The notes beneath the pieces are model-generated. The model did not search any database, was not told the DNA's origin, and saw nothing but the letters and a program-made list of their open reading frames with translations. Shown in pieces: positions 13,623 to 21,186 of a DNA stretch of 21,186 nt (the stretch's first letter is position 1; every line of letters starts with the position of its first letter). Made by a program: the position numbers and the translations under genes. The stretch is from the NCBI GenBank assembly GCA_002817055.1, contig MUCU01000011.1, positions 1 through 21,186 on the forward strand, read 5' to 3'. The DNA comes from SAR202 cluster bacterium Io17-Chloro-G7. Lineage in GTDB: Bacteria > Chloroflexota > Dehalococcoidia > UBA3495.

Positions 13623-14828
13623 ATGATCGATTTAGAAGAACTCAAAGACTGTTACACCTCGACCTCTTCAAAAATAGTGATGCTCGTCGTTGACGGCCTG
13701 GGCGGATTGGCTCATCCGAAAACGAAACTCTCCGAGTTGGAGCATGCGCATATTCCCAATTTGGATGCAATGGCCGGTGAAAGCGCATGCGGTCTCACAA
13801 CGCCAGTGCTGCCAGGGGTGACGCCTGGCAGCGGCCCAGGCCACCTGGCGTTATTCGGCTATGCCCCCCTTAAGTACCAGATTGGCCGGGGAGCGCTGGA
13901 AGCCTTGGGTATCGACGTCGATTTGCAGCCCGGTGACGTGGCCGCCCGGGGAAACTTCTGCACTGTGGACGCCAACGGTGCCTTGGTGGACCGGCGAGCG
14001 GGACGGATTCCCACGGAATTGAGCGCACCTTTGTGTGAAAGGTTGGACCGAATCGAGTTGGCAGGCGTTCAGGTGGACGTATTCTCCGTCCAAGACTACC
14101 GGTTCGTTTTGAGGCTCCGGGGGCCAGGGTTGTCGGAAGCCATCTCCGGTACCGACCCTCAAATTACAGGCGTGCCGCCCTTGGCTTCCGAAGCTTCGGA
14201 ACCAGCTGGGGAAAAGACGAGCAGACTGGTGAATGATTTCTTGGGCCAAGCCAAGCAACTTCTAGCCGAGGAAGAGCGGGGTAACATGGTGCTCCTCCGG
14301 GGTTTCGCTCAACTCCCAGCCCTGCCGCCCATGGGCGACGTGTACAACCTCGATCCCGTGGGAATCGCCGCCTACCCCATGTACCGGGGTCTGGCCACCG
14401 TCGCTGGCATGAATGTCATACCGACAGGTCGCACCTTCGCCGACGAGGTGGAAACTCTGCGCAAGAATTTCGACGGCCACGACTTTTTCTTTATCCACTA
14501 CAAACCGGCCGACGCCGCCGGTGAAGATGGCGACTTCGAGGCCAAGGTCAAACGATTGGAAGAGCTTGACCCCTTCATCCCTCAGATCCGCGAGCTAAAC
14601 CCCGATGTATTTATGGTGGCCGGTGACCACGCTACTCCCGCAATCATGGCGGGACACAGCTGGCATCCGGTACCATTTATGGTCCACTCTAAGCTCACTC
14701 TTGGCGAGGGCATCCCGGCATTCAACGAGCGCTCCTGCGCTCAAGGATCTATTGGACGCATACCGGCTACCCAGATAATGTTGATGGCGCTGGCCCATGC
14801 AGGTAAGCTAGCCAAATTTGGACCGTAA
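13623..14828 (+). CDS. apgM: 2,3-bisphosphoglycerate-independent phosphoglycerate mutase, archaeal type
   Basis: A 401-residue alkaline-phosphatase-superfamily enzyme interconverting 3- and 2-phosphoglycerate. LVVDGLGG (21-28) supplies the first metal-binding Asp; GVTPGSGPGHLALFGY (65-80) contains the catalytic Ser. The later motifs FIHYKPADAAGEDGD and VAGDHATPAIMAGHSWHP carry the remaining metal ligands. Its size and the absence of the long inserted domain of GpmI identify the ApgM form, found in archaea and several bacterial phyla. ATG 13623 is preferred over GTG 13602 because AAGGG lies about six bases upstream of it and the family starts nearby. Confidence 0.94.
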   Translation: MIDLEELKDCYTSTSSKIVMLVVDGLGGLAHPKTKLSELEHAHIPNLDAMAGESACGLTTPVLPGVTPGSGPGHLALFGYAPLKYQIGRGALEALGIDVDLQPGDVAARGNFCTVDANGALVDRRAGRIPTELSAPLCERLDRIELAGVQVDVFSVQDYRFVLRLRGPGLSEAISGTDPQITGVPPLASEASEPAGEKTSRLVNDFLGQAKQLLAEEERGNMVLLRGFAQLPALPPMGDVYNLDPVGIAAYPMYRGLATVAGMNVIPTGRTFADEVETLRKNFDGHDFFFIHYKPADAAGEDGDFEAKVKRLEELDPFIPQIRELNPDVFMVAGDHATPAIMAGHSWHPVPFMVHSKLTLGEGIPAFNERSCAQGSIGRIPATQIMLMALAHAGKLAKFGP

Positions 14829-14874
14829 GACCAGCCAATCAAGATCCATAAGTTTTCATGATGAGGTAGTCGCC

Positions 14875-15654
14875 ATGCCTACTCCGCCTCGGGCCGGCAA
14901 CTGGATCATAGCGGGCAATTGGAAAATGAACACCGACATGACGGGAGCCGTGGAATTGGCGACGGGTGTGGCGAGTGGGTCTGCTGCCCTAACCGGGGTC
15001 GAATTGGTCCTGTGTCCGCCTTTCGTATTCTTGGCGGCTGTCAAAAGCGCAGTGGCGAGTACTTCCGTGAAGATCGGCGCCCAGAACATGCACAATGAAG
15101 AATCGGGCGCATTCACCGGCGAGACCTCGGCATCAATGCTTCAAGGCCTGTGCGATTACGTGATCTTGGGCCACTCGGAGCGGCGCCAATTGTTCGGTGA
15201 GACCGACGAACTAGTGAACTCGAAGGTCAAATTAGCATTCGAAAAAGGCTTGATCCCAGTGTTATGCGTCGGGGAAACCTTGGCGCAACGGGAAGCCGGA
15301 CAGGCTCAGGAAACTGTCAGTAAGCAAGTGCGTGAGGGCCTAGAGGGCATCGTTGACATAACCGGTCTGGTGGTTGCTTATGAGCCGGTCTGGGCCATAG
15401 GCACCGGGCAAGCTGCAACCCCGGAAATCGCCGCTGAGGTGATGGGTGGAGCGATTCTGGAAACTCTGCAAGGTTTATATCCCGCCGCCGCAGGCCAAAT
15501 CCCTCTGCTTTATGGTGGTAGCGTAAACCCAGGAAATGCCGCCGCTTTTGCCGCCCAAAGCTCCATTCACGGCTCTTTAGTCGGTGGCGCAGCGCTGCAA
15601 GCTGACAATTTTCTGGAAATTGCGCGCATAACGGCAGAGGCTAAGGCTGGCTAG
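14875..15654 (+). CDS. tpiA: Triosephosphate isomerase
   Basis: A 259-residue TIM barrel interconverting dihydroxyacetone phosphate and glyceraldehyde 3-phosphate. Catalytic residues are in place: Lys17 in AGNWKMN, His100 in ILGHSERR and Glu170 in VAYEPVWAIGTG; the phosphate-binding YGGSVNPGNAA begins at 213. The ATG at 14875 has GAGG eight bases upstream and matches the family start; an upstream in-frame TTG at 14818 overlaps apgM and adds unrelated residues. It lies 46 bases after apgM and closes the glycolytic part of the cluster. miaA follows within about 15 bases. Confidence 0.97.
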   Translation: MPTPPRAGNWIIAGNWKMNTDMTGAVELATGVASGSAALTGVELVLCPPFVFLAAVKSAVASTSVKIGAQNMHNEESGAFTGETSASMLQGLCDYVILGHSERRQLFGETDELVNSKVKLAFEKGLIPVLCVGETLAQREAGQAQETVSKQVREGLEGIVDITGLVVAYEPVWAIGTGQAATPEIAAEVMGGAILETLQGLYPAAAGQIPLLYGGSVNPGNAAAFAAQSSIHGSLVGGAALQADNFLEIARITAEAKAG

Positions 15655-15657
15655 GCA

Positions 15658-15671
15658 GGGGGAATATTATT
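15658..15671 (+). promoter_or_regulatory. G-rich Shine-Dalgarno before an ATT start of miaA
   Basis: GGGGG at 15658-15662 (within AGGGGG) lies six bases before ATT 15669-15671 and three bases before a preceding ATT at 15666. Both are in frame with miaA. No ATG, GTG or TTG exists between the in-frame stop at 15642 and the P-loop. Confidence 0.6.
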
Positions 15672-16679
15672 CCCACAATCACGACCCCAGTCCTACTGAT
15701 CGTCGGCCCCACAGGGGTGGGCAAGACAAATCTGGCCATAACCTTGGCCCGCCAGTTTAATGGCGAGATAGTTAACGCCGATAGCCGCCAAGTCTATCGC
15801 CACATGGACATCGGCACCGCAAAACCATCGGCTCAACAGCAACAACAAGCACCCCACCACCTGCTGGATATCCTGGACCCCGACCAGAATTTCGACCTTG
15901 CCACTTTCCTATCCTTGGCCAGAGACGCTATTTCGGAGATTCAAGGACGGGGACGCCTCCCCATCGTTGTAGGTGGCACTGGGCAATACATCTGGGCCTT
16001 GGTCGAAGGCTGGAACGTCCCCGAAGTACCACCCGACGCCGAGTATCGTGCGGCCAAACAAGCAGAAGCGGAGCAGCATGGCCCTGAGTTCATCTATCAG
16101 CAGTTGCAAGCGGTTGATCCGGTGCGCGCCACCCAATTGGACTTCCGCAACCTGCGCCGGGTCATCCGCGCCCTGGAAGTCCACCACGCCCAAGCCTCGC
16201 AACCACGGACTGCCGATCAAGCTGCTGAAGGATTAGCGCACGCTCTCATAATAGGCTTGACCATGGACCGGACTCAGCTTTATCGCCGGATAGACGACCG
16301 GATAGACTGGATGATGGCCGAAGGTCTCGAGGAAGAAGTGAGGTCCCTGGCCGCGCTTGGCTATGTACCCGGCAAAGGACCTCTAGCCGGTCCGGGTTAC
16401 CGGGAGTTGGGTGAGTACCTGTCCGGCAGCATGTCTCTGGAAGAAGCGGTGCAACGCACAAAATTCCAGACTCACCGTTTGGTCCGCCGCCAGTACAACT
16501 GGTTTAAGCTAGGTGACCCCAGGATAAAATGGCTGGCGGGGCCCGCATCACCCGGCGTCTCAGATCTCCAAATCGAGGCGGGACAGACCGTCGGAAATTT
16601 CCTTTCCGGTCGTGCCTGCTATGGTACAATTACCGCGGATTCCTACCAAATTTCTGACGATATGGGCACCACTATATGA
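15669..16679 (+). CDS. miaA: tRNA dimethylallyltransferase
   Basis: Transfers a dimethylallyl group from DMAPP to A37 of tRNAs reading UNN codons. From the proposed ATT start it is 336 residues: a short strand, the P-loop GPTGVGKT (13-20), then NADSRQVYRHMDIGTAKP, the DILDP and GGTGQYIWAL motifs, the RNLRRVIRALE segment and GPGYRELGEYL near the C-terminus. The first canonical start, GTG 15717, falls inside the P-loop and cannot give a working enzyme, so initiation must occur at a non-canonical codon (or the start is mutated). The end overlaps dapF by four bases (ATGA), implying coupling. The 30-40 residue tail after the last motif is not conserved in pattern. Confidence 0.94.
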   Translation: MPTITTPVLLIVGPTGVGKTNLAITLARQFNGEIVNADSRQVYRHMDIGTAKPSAQQQQQAPHHLLDILDPDQNFDLATFLSLARDAISEIQGRGRLPIVVGGTGQYIWALVEGWNVPEVPPDAEYRAAKQAEAEQHGPEFIYQQLQAVDPVRATQLDFRNLRRVIRALEVHHAQASQPRTADQAAEGLAHALIIGLTMDRTQLYRRIDDRIDWMMAEGLEEEVRSLAALGYVPGKGPLAGPGYRELGEYLSGSMSLEEAVQRTKFQTHRLVRRQYNWFKLGDPRIKWLAGPASPGVSDLQIEAGQTVGNFLSGRACYGTITADSYQISDDMGTTI

Positions 16680-17542
16680 AGTTCACCAAAATGCACGGTG
16701 CGGGAAATGACTACGTTTATGTGGACGCCCGCAGCTTGAACTATGACTGGCCCAGCCTATCCCTGAAGATTAGCGACCGCCACTTCGGCGTAGGGAGTGA
16801 TGGGCTTATTCTGATACAAGAGTCGGATGTGGCCGACCTCAAAATGAGCATGTTTAACGCCGACGGCTCGGTTGGCGAAATGTGCGGAAACGGCATCCGC
16901 TGCTTCGCTAAATACGCCATCGAAAGGAGCATTGTCGATCCTTCAACCCAATCTATAGACGTGGAAACCCTGGCCGGTGTCCGCACCATCGTCCCTCAAT
17001 ACCAGGATGGCAAGGTCAAGTCCGCTAGAGTGTCCATGGGACGACCGGTTCTGAACCCTGGTGATGTGCCGGTTAAACTACAGGCATCTCCGGGTATTGC
17101 TGGAGATATTACGCGGGGACCCATAATAAATTATCCCTTCGAAATGGACGGGGAAGATTTACCCCTGACATTTGTGTCCATGGGCAATCCTCATGCAATT
17201 ACATTTATGCAAAAGCCCGTTGCCGAATTCGACCTACACACCATCGGGCCTAAAGTCGAGAACCACGTGATGTTCCCCAGGCGAGTTAATTTCGAGGTGG
17301 TCAACCTAAACTGCGAAGGGAATATGACCGCCAGGGTTTGGGAACGCGGCTCGGGAGAGACCTTGGCCTGTGGTACGGGGGCCTGCGCCATCGCGGTGGC
17401 GGCCCGGCTACAGGGTCTCAGCCAGGGTAGTCTTAACATAACATTACCCGGTGGCACTCTCGTTATAGACTGGGACGGCGAAGGGGAGGTTTACCTCGAA
17501 GGACCAGCCGAGGAAGTCTTTTCCGGAGAGTGGGAGGAATAA
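16676..17542 (+). CDS. dapF: Diaminopimelate epimerase
   Basis: Converts LL-diaminopimelate to the meso form used for lysine and peptidoglycan. The 288-residue protein has the two pseudo-symmetric halves with one catalytic Cys each: Cys70 in EMCGNGIRC and Cys232 in TLACGTGACA. The N-terminal KMHGAGNDYV (5-14) and FGVGSDGL are diagnostic. The start ATG 16676 overlaps the miaA stop; no strong Shine-Dalgarno is visible, so translation is probably coupled. The aminotransferase making its substrate (dapL) lies one gene further on, separated by an unrelated gene. Confidence 0.97.
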   Translation: MKFTKMHGAGNDYVYVDARSLNYDWPSLSLKISDRHFGVGSDGLILIQESDVADLKMSMFNADGSVGEMCGNGIRCFAKYAIERSIVDPSTQSIDVETLAGVRTIVPQYQDGKVKSARVSMGRPVLNPGDVPVKLQASPGIAGDITRGPIINYPFEMDGEDLPLTFVSMGNPHAITFMQKPVAEFDLHTIGPKVENHVMFPRRVNFEVVNLNCEGNMTARVWERGSGETLACGTGACAIAVAARLQGLSQGSLNITLPGGTLVIDWDGEGEVYLEGPAEEVFSGEWEE

Positions 17543-17548
17543 ACCGTA

Positions 17549-18469
17549 GTGGTTCTTGATCCGTTTAGAGCTGCGGGAGAGGACATAAACTCCGTTTGGC
17601 AGCACATGGAGTGGGAACAACCTACAGGATTTTTTCAGGTCTACAGGCTACCCGGCGAATGGTTTCCTTACGAGCAAATCGCCATTAAGGCAGATGATTT
17701 CCATATCTTTTTCGACGTGGATGAGGTCAAATCCGTTGGATTCAGCGATGTTCTGGGGGCCGCTGATTTTGACATCTCGCCTCCAGCAGTAGTTATTTTT
17801 GCAAGAGGAGAAGGTGATTCACCTGCCGAGATAATATCAACTGGGCGTGATGCTGCGGAGAGTTTAGCCGGTCTGCTAAATGTCTTACTTGGGAATGGCT
17901 ATCCAGTGTTGGCGAAGGCTCATGAAGCAGTCTTTCGAAAAGACAATACCAAGACGATTAAATATTATCCAGCTCGTTCAAGAGTGGGTTGGAAGAATGT
18001 CACGAAATCTGAAATCATGGAGGTACTAAAGCCCATAAGCCCAAGTGTATTAAACACTCTTCCAGACAATGTAAAATTGGCCTTACGCTGGTACGGCAAA
18101 GGTATCCGTGAAGAACATCCTGTAGACAAGTTCATTTCGTTATACGAATGCACTCTTGCAGTTGTGTCTCGGTGGCATTTCGCGGCCCATAAAGAGGCTT
18201 ACGACGTAAATGACCCGCCACCTAGACGGGTTTTCAGAGATTGGATTCGTGATGCTCGAAACGCTGCTGATAGCGCTGAAGAAGATGTGCTCTTCGAACC
18301 TTTCAATCGAATCGTGGATAAGCGCAACAGGATTTTTAAGGCAAATGACTTAAACGCCGAACCGGAAGCAATCTTAGATGTCGTAGGCTGTTCGACTCAA
18401 GTGCTTAAATGGGTCTTAAGTCAATTTTTGGCTAACTATAGTTTTGGCTTTGAGGAGAAGACTGAGTGA
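17549..18469 (+). CDS. Protein with ApeA/HEPN-like C-terminal region
   Basis: A 306-residue protein, AT-richer and with different codon choice from its neighbours. Residues 1-150 are mixed strand and helix and not recognised. From about 165 on, ALRWYGKGI (178-186), PVDKFISLYECT (191-202) and VDKRNRIFKAND (256-267) follow the pattern of ApeA-like HEPN domains. In active HEPN RNases the last segment carries Arg-x4-6-His; here Lys stands where His is usual, so catalysis may be lost. It starts at GTG 17549, six bases after dapF, with GGAGG 11 bases upstream, and overlaps dapL by four bases (GTGA). It was probably inserted between dapF and dapL. Defence or RNA-binding roles are possible; none is shown. 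Confidence 0.7.
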   Translation: MVLDPFRAAGEDINSVWQHMEWEQPTGFFQVYRLPGEWFPYEQIAIKADDFHIFFDVDEVKSVGFSDVLGAADFDISPPAVVIFARGEGDSPAEIISTGRDAAESLAGLLNVLLGNGYPVLAKAHEAVFRKDNTKTIKYYPARSRVGWKNVTKSEIMEVLKPISPSVLNTLPDNVKLALRWYGKGIREEHPVDKFISLYECTLAVVSRWHFAAHKEAYDVNDPPPRRVFRDWIRDARNAADSAEEDVLFEPFNRIVDKRNRIFKANDLNAEPEAILDVVGCSTQVLKWVLSQFLANYSFGFEEKTE

Positions 18470-19647
18470 AATTTTCAGAGCGGCTGGGAAAGCTTTCCCC
18501 GTATCCTTTCGTGGAGATCTCTCGCATCATTGCCGAGAAACGGGCTGCTGGTGTGGATGTGGTTACTTTTGGTATCGGTGACCCGGATATTCCCACCCCC
18601 CAACCCATTATCGACAGGCTTTTGAAAGCGTCGGAAGACCCGCCCAATCACCGCTATCCAGAGACCGACGGCCTTCCTGAATTGCGAAGGGCGATTGCCT
18701 ATTGGTACGACCAACGCTTCGGCGTGAAGCTGGACCCCGACACGGAGGTCTTGCCATTAATCGGCGCCAAGGAAGGTATCGGCCACGCTGCATTTTGCTT
18801 CCTCGACCCGGGAGACGTGGCGTTGGTGCCGGACCCGGCCTACCCGGTATACAACGTGGGTACAATGTTCGCTGGCGCTGAAAGCCACGTCATGCCTTTG
18901 TACGAAAGCAACGGTTGGTTGCCCGAGTTGGACGCTATCCCCGCCGACGTTGCCAGGGCGGCCAAGCTTATGTGGCTCAACTACCCGAACAACCCGACCT
19001 CGGCCGTAGCCACCGAAGAAGATTTTGTTGCCGCTATTTCATACTGCCGGGAGAACGAGATCGCTTTGCTCCACGACGCTGCCTATAGCGAGGTCGGTTA
19101 CGATGGCTATACTGCGGCCAGCTTCATGCAAGTGGCCGGGTCGGCTGAGGTGGGCCTAGAGTTTCACTCTCTTTCCAAGACCTATAACATGACCGGTTGG
19201 CGCATTGGCATGGCCGTGGGCAATGCCGACATGATCAAAGCACTTTTCCAGATCAAAGCCAACCTGGACTCGGGAGTCCCTCAAGCGGTCCAGGAAATGG
19301 CCATCGAAGCCCTCACCGGATCCCAACAGTCGGTGGCCGACAACCTTGCAATCTACCAGCGTCGCCGGGACCGTGTCGTCAGCGCATTGGGCAAGCTGGG
19401 ACTGCGAACACCGGTGCCTAGGGCGAGCCTGTACATTTGGGCTGCGATTCCCGAAGGATTCACTTCGGCCGAGTTTGCGGCTCGCTTGCTGGATGAAACC
19501 GACATAGTGGTCACGCCGGGTTCCAGCTACGGCAAGTACGGCGAAGGCTACATCAGACTGTCGTTAACTACCCCCGACGATAGGGTGGAAGAGGGCTGTC
19601 GGCGTTTGGAAAGCTGGAAAATGCCGCAACCCAATTCCGCGACATAG
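18466..19647 (+). CDS. dapL: LL-diaminopimelate aminotransferase-like PLP enzyme
   Basis: A 393-residue class I/II aminotransferase. It shows FGIGDPDIPTP (35-45), HRYPETDGLPELR (62-74), NYPNNPTSA (172-180), the PLP-contacting HDAAYSE (203-209), the PLP lysine K238 in HSLSKTYNMTGWRIG, and the C-terminal IRLSLTTPDDRVEEG. This set fits LL-diaminopimelate aminotransferase, which makes LL-DAP directly from tetrahydrodipicolinate and glutamate. Proximity to dapF, the next pathway step, supports that assignment over a generic aspartate or alanine aminotransferase. The start is GTG 18466 with GGAG eight bases upstream, overlapping the preceding stop. Confidence 0.88.
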   Translation: MKFSERLGKLSPYPFVEISRIIAEKRAAGVDVVTFGIGDPDIPTPQPIIDRLLKASEDPPNHRYPETDGLPELRRAIAYWYDQRFGVKLDPDTEVLPLIGAKEGIGHAAFCFLDPGDVALVPDPAYPVYNVGTMFAGAESHVMPLYESNGWLPELDAIPADVARAAKLMWLNYPNNPTSAVATEEDFVAAISYCRENEIALLHDAAYSEVGYDGYTAASFMQVAGSAEVGLEFHSLSKTYNMTGWRIGMAVGNADMIKALFQIKANLDSGVPQAVQEMAIEALTGSQQSVADNLAIYQRRRDRVVSALGKLGLRTPVPRASLYIWAAIPEGFTSAEFAARLLDETDIVVTPGSSYGKYGEGYIRLSLTTPDDRVEEGCRRLESWKMPQPNSAT

Positions 19648-19656
19648 CACCGTAGA

Positions 19657-19686
19657 TTGTATTTATTATCTTACTTAACCTATACT
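19657..19686 (+). promoter_or_regulatory. Possible hflX promoter
   Basis: TTGTAT (19657-19662) and TATACT (19681-19686) are spaced by 18 bases in the AT-rich 88-base gap after dapL. The -10 matches five of six consensus bases, the -35 only three. Transcription would start about 40 bases before the hflX Shine-Dalgarno. Confidence 0.35.
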
Positions 19687-19722
19687 GCGGTTCCTAGGCA
19701 GCAGGCTACTTAATTCAATAGC

Positions 19723-19738
19723 GGAGGCAGCGAACATA
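19723..19738 (+). promoter_or_regulatory. Shine-Dalgarno placed before an in-frame ATA of hflX
   Basis: GGAGG (19723-19727) is eight bases from ATA (19736-19738), in frame with hflX, but 23 bases from the first canonical start, GTG 19751. Spacing favours initiation at ATA. Confidence 0.5.
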
Positions 19739-19750
19739 CCAAAGCGCACG

Positions 19751-20914
19751 GTGTCTACTGAGCCGGAGCCTGAGGTGGCGGTGCTTGTGGCGGTTGAATC
19801 ACGCAACTCCCATGCCGCTTGGACCTTGGAGGACACTCTCAACGAACTGGATTACCTGGCCCGAACGGCTGGCGCAGAGGTGGCAGCGCGGGTTACGCAA
19901 AGGTCCGAGCGTTACACCCATACCTATGTTGGGAAAGGTAAGGTCCAAGAGATAGTGGAGATTGTCCAAGAATCTCGGGCCGATGTGGTTATATTCGACG
20001 ACGAACTAACTCCCACGCAGCAACGCAACCTGGAAAACTCCCTGGGCACCAAGGTAATTGACCGTACTGCGCTTATTCTGGACGTGTTCGGTCGTCACGC
20101 TCAGACCTACGAAGGCAAACTTCAGGTGGAATTGGCCCAGCACAAATACCTGCTCCCTCGGCTGGCTGGCCAATGGTCTCACTTGGAAAGGCTAGGAGGC
20201 GGTATTGGGACCCGGGGGCCCGGCGAAACGCAGATTGAAACCGACCGCCGATTGGTGCGCCATCGCATCCAGCGAATCGAACGGGACTTGGAAGCGGTGA
20301 GGCGCCGGCGCGGTACCTACATGGGACGCCGGAAAAGGTCCACCATTCCCATCGCGAGTCTCGTCGGCTATACCAACGCAGGGAAGAGCACCCTATTCAA
20401 CGCCCTTAGCAACGCCAAGGTAACCACGGAAGACCAACTCTTTTCTACTCTAGATCCAATTACCCGGCGGGTCAGGTTGCCATCAGGAGCGCCACTTCTG
20501 CTGGCCGACACAGTGGGGTTCATCCAGAAACTCTCACCCACTGTGGTGGCCGCTTTCCGTGCAACGTTGGAAGAAGTGGCCGAGGCCGATGTTCTGCTAC
20601 ACGTGATCGACGTTTCCCACCCCAAGGCCCCCGAGCAGACCGAGGTTGTCGAAAAAATCCTCAAAGATATGGGCTTGGCGGACCGGCCACGGATTCTCGT
20701 AGCAAACAAGATGGACTTGGTGACTTCGCACCGCAACAACGGAAGCGACGTCGGATCGATTCAGGTTTCTTCCCGGCTCTTGGACGCCAAGGACAGCGTT
20801 CTAGTCTCGGCGGCAAAGGGTTGGAATCTAGATCAGTTGCTGAAGATGATCGAATCCAAACTGATGAGCATCGACGGACCGCTGACGGTGCTGGGCTCAG
20901 CCTCCGGCGGATAG
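19751..20914 (+). CDS. hflX: Ribosome-associated GTPase HflX
   Basis: A 387-residue GTPase that in other bacteria binds 50S subunits and splits stalled or hibernating ribosomes. The N-terminal HflX domain holds [13 protein letters not shown] (57-69) and [14 protein letters not shown] (82-95), and the linker has [19 protein letters not shown] (149-167). The G domain has G1 GYTNAGKST (206-214), G2 around STLDPITRR (232-240), G3 DTVGFI (253-258), G4 NKMD (319-322) and G5 SAAKG (353-357). Coordinates use GTG 19751; an ATA at 19736 with properly spaced Shine-Dalgarno would add five residues. It appears to be transcribed from its own promoter and ends the plus-strand run. Confidence 0.95.
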   Translation: MSTEPEPEVAVLVAVESRNSHAAWTLEDTLNELDYLARTAGAEVAARVTQRSERYTHTYVGKGKVQEIVEIVQESRADVVIFDDELTPTQQRNLENSLGTKVIDRTALILDVFGRHAQTYEGKLQVELAQHKYLLPRLAGQWSHLERLGGGIGTRGPGETQIETDRRLVRHRIQRIERDLEAVRRRRGTYMGRRKRSTIPIASLVGYTNAGKSTLFNALSNAKVTTEDQLFSTLDPITRRVRLPSGAPLLLADTVGFIQKLSPTVVAAFRATLEEVAEADVLLHVIDVSHPKAPEQTEVVEKILKDMGLADRPRILVANKMDLVTSHRNNGSDVGSIQVSSRLLDAKDSVLVSAAKGWNLDQLLKMIESKLMSIDGPLTVLGSASGG

Positions 20915-21186
20915 CAATTCCTGGCTGGCTGGCAGGACTCTCTCCTAAAGACGCCCTACTTCCTCTCCCTTGGCTTCACCAATGATTCGTCTCCTGTACG
21001 GATTGTTTCACCCAACCCATCCTATACCTCATGCGCCGGAATCATTCCGTATCAGTTTTCGCGTATCGCCGTCGAGAACAAGCTAAATATCTAATACCAA
21101 CTCCGGATAAACAGTGCGTGGAGGGCGTATGTGGATGCAAGGGAAGTATGTGTAGGATTAAGGGAGGATAGCTAAGAGGTGAGGGA
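20915..21186. other. Non-coding right edge
   Basis: No convincing coding frame, tRNA or repeat array is visible on either strand. An imperfect hairpin CGGA-ATCAT-TCCG (21037-21049) followed by a short T-run could be a weak terminator after hflX. The last 25 bases are purine-rich with a GGGAGG-like sequence and might precede a gene beyond the edge. Confidence 0.4.

Noticed and set aside
20915..21186. A partial gene entering from the right edge
   Set aside because: All minus-strand frames are closed or give low-complexity translations, and no plus-strand start is followed by a convincing frame.

Overview
This 21.2 kb window is bacterial chromosome, moderately GC-rich (mid-50s percent by eye) and densely coded. 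It has no rRNA, no CRISPR array and no insertion sequence that I can see. The gene content suggests a Chloroflexota-type bacterium (Dehalococcoidia/SAR202-like): an archaeal-type ApgM phosphoglycerate mutase, an LL-diaminopimelate aminotransferase (DapL) route, a DUF3105 protein and a separate small PurS. That placement is inference; no marker in the window fixes it.

Two divergent gene blocks meet at about 10.3-10.67 kb. Reading leftwards from that point, the minus-strand block is guaA, purD, two unknown proteins, purE, a HAD phosphatase, purB, purC, a DUF3105 membrane protein and purS. Beyond it, with its own promoter, is a MarR regulator followed by an MMPL/RND-type membrane protein cut by the left edge. 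The purine genes cover several IMP steps plus the XMP-to-GMP step. purF, purN, purL, purQ, purM, purK, purH and guaB are not here.

Reading rightwards, the plus-strand block is a Sua5/YrdC threonylcarbamoyl-AMP synthase, a prenyl-synthase-like protein with eroded Asp-rich motifs, pgk, apgM, tpiA, miaA, dapF, a protein with an ApeA/HEPN-like C-terminus, dapL and hflX. This mixes lower glycolysis, tRNA A37 modification (t6A by Sua5, i6A by MiaA) and the two diaminopimelate steps DapL and DapF. The last 270 bases show no gene.

The most unusual signal is in translation initiation. In miaA there is no ATG, GTG or TTG between the preceding in-frame stop and the essential P-loop, and an ATT codon sits just after a G-rich Shine-Dalgarno (SD). 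Three more genes have a strong SD at normal spacing from an in-frame non-canonical codon: ATT for the prenyl-synthase homologue, ATA for hflX and ACG for guaA. sua5 also seems to start upstream of its first canonical codon. Other points of note are a three-copy operator-like motif around marR and the MMPL gene, a HEPN-like gene lying between dapF and dapL, a structured leader before sua5, and short in-frame tandem repeats in two proteins.
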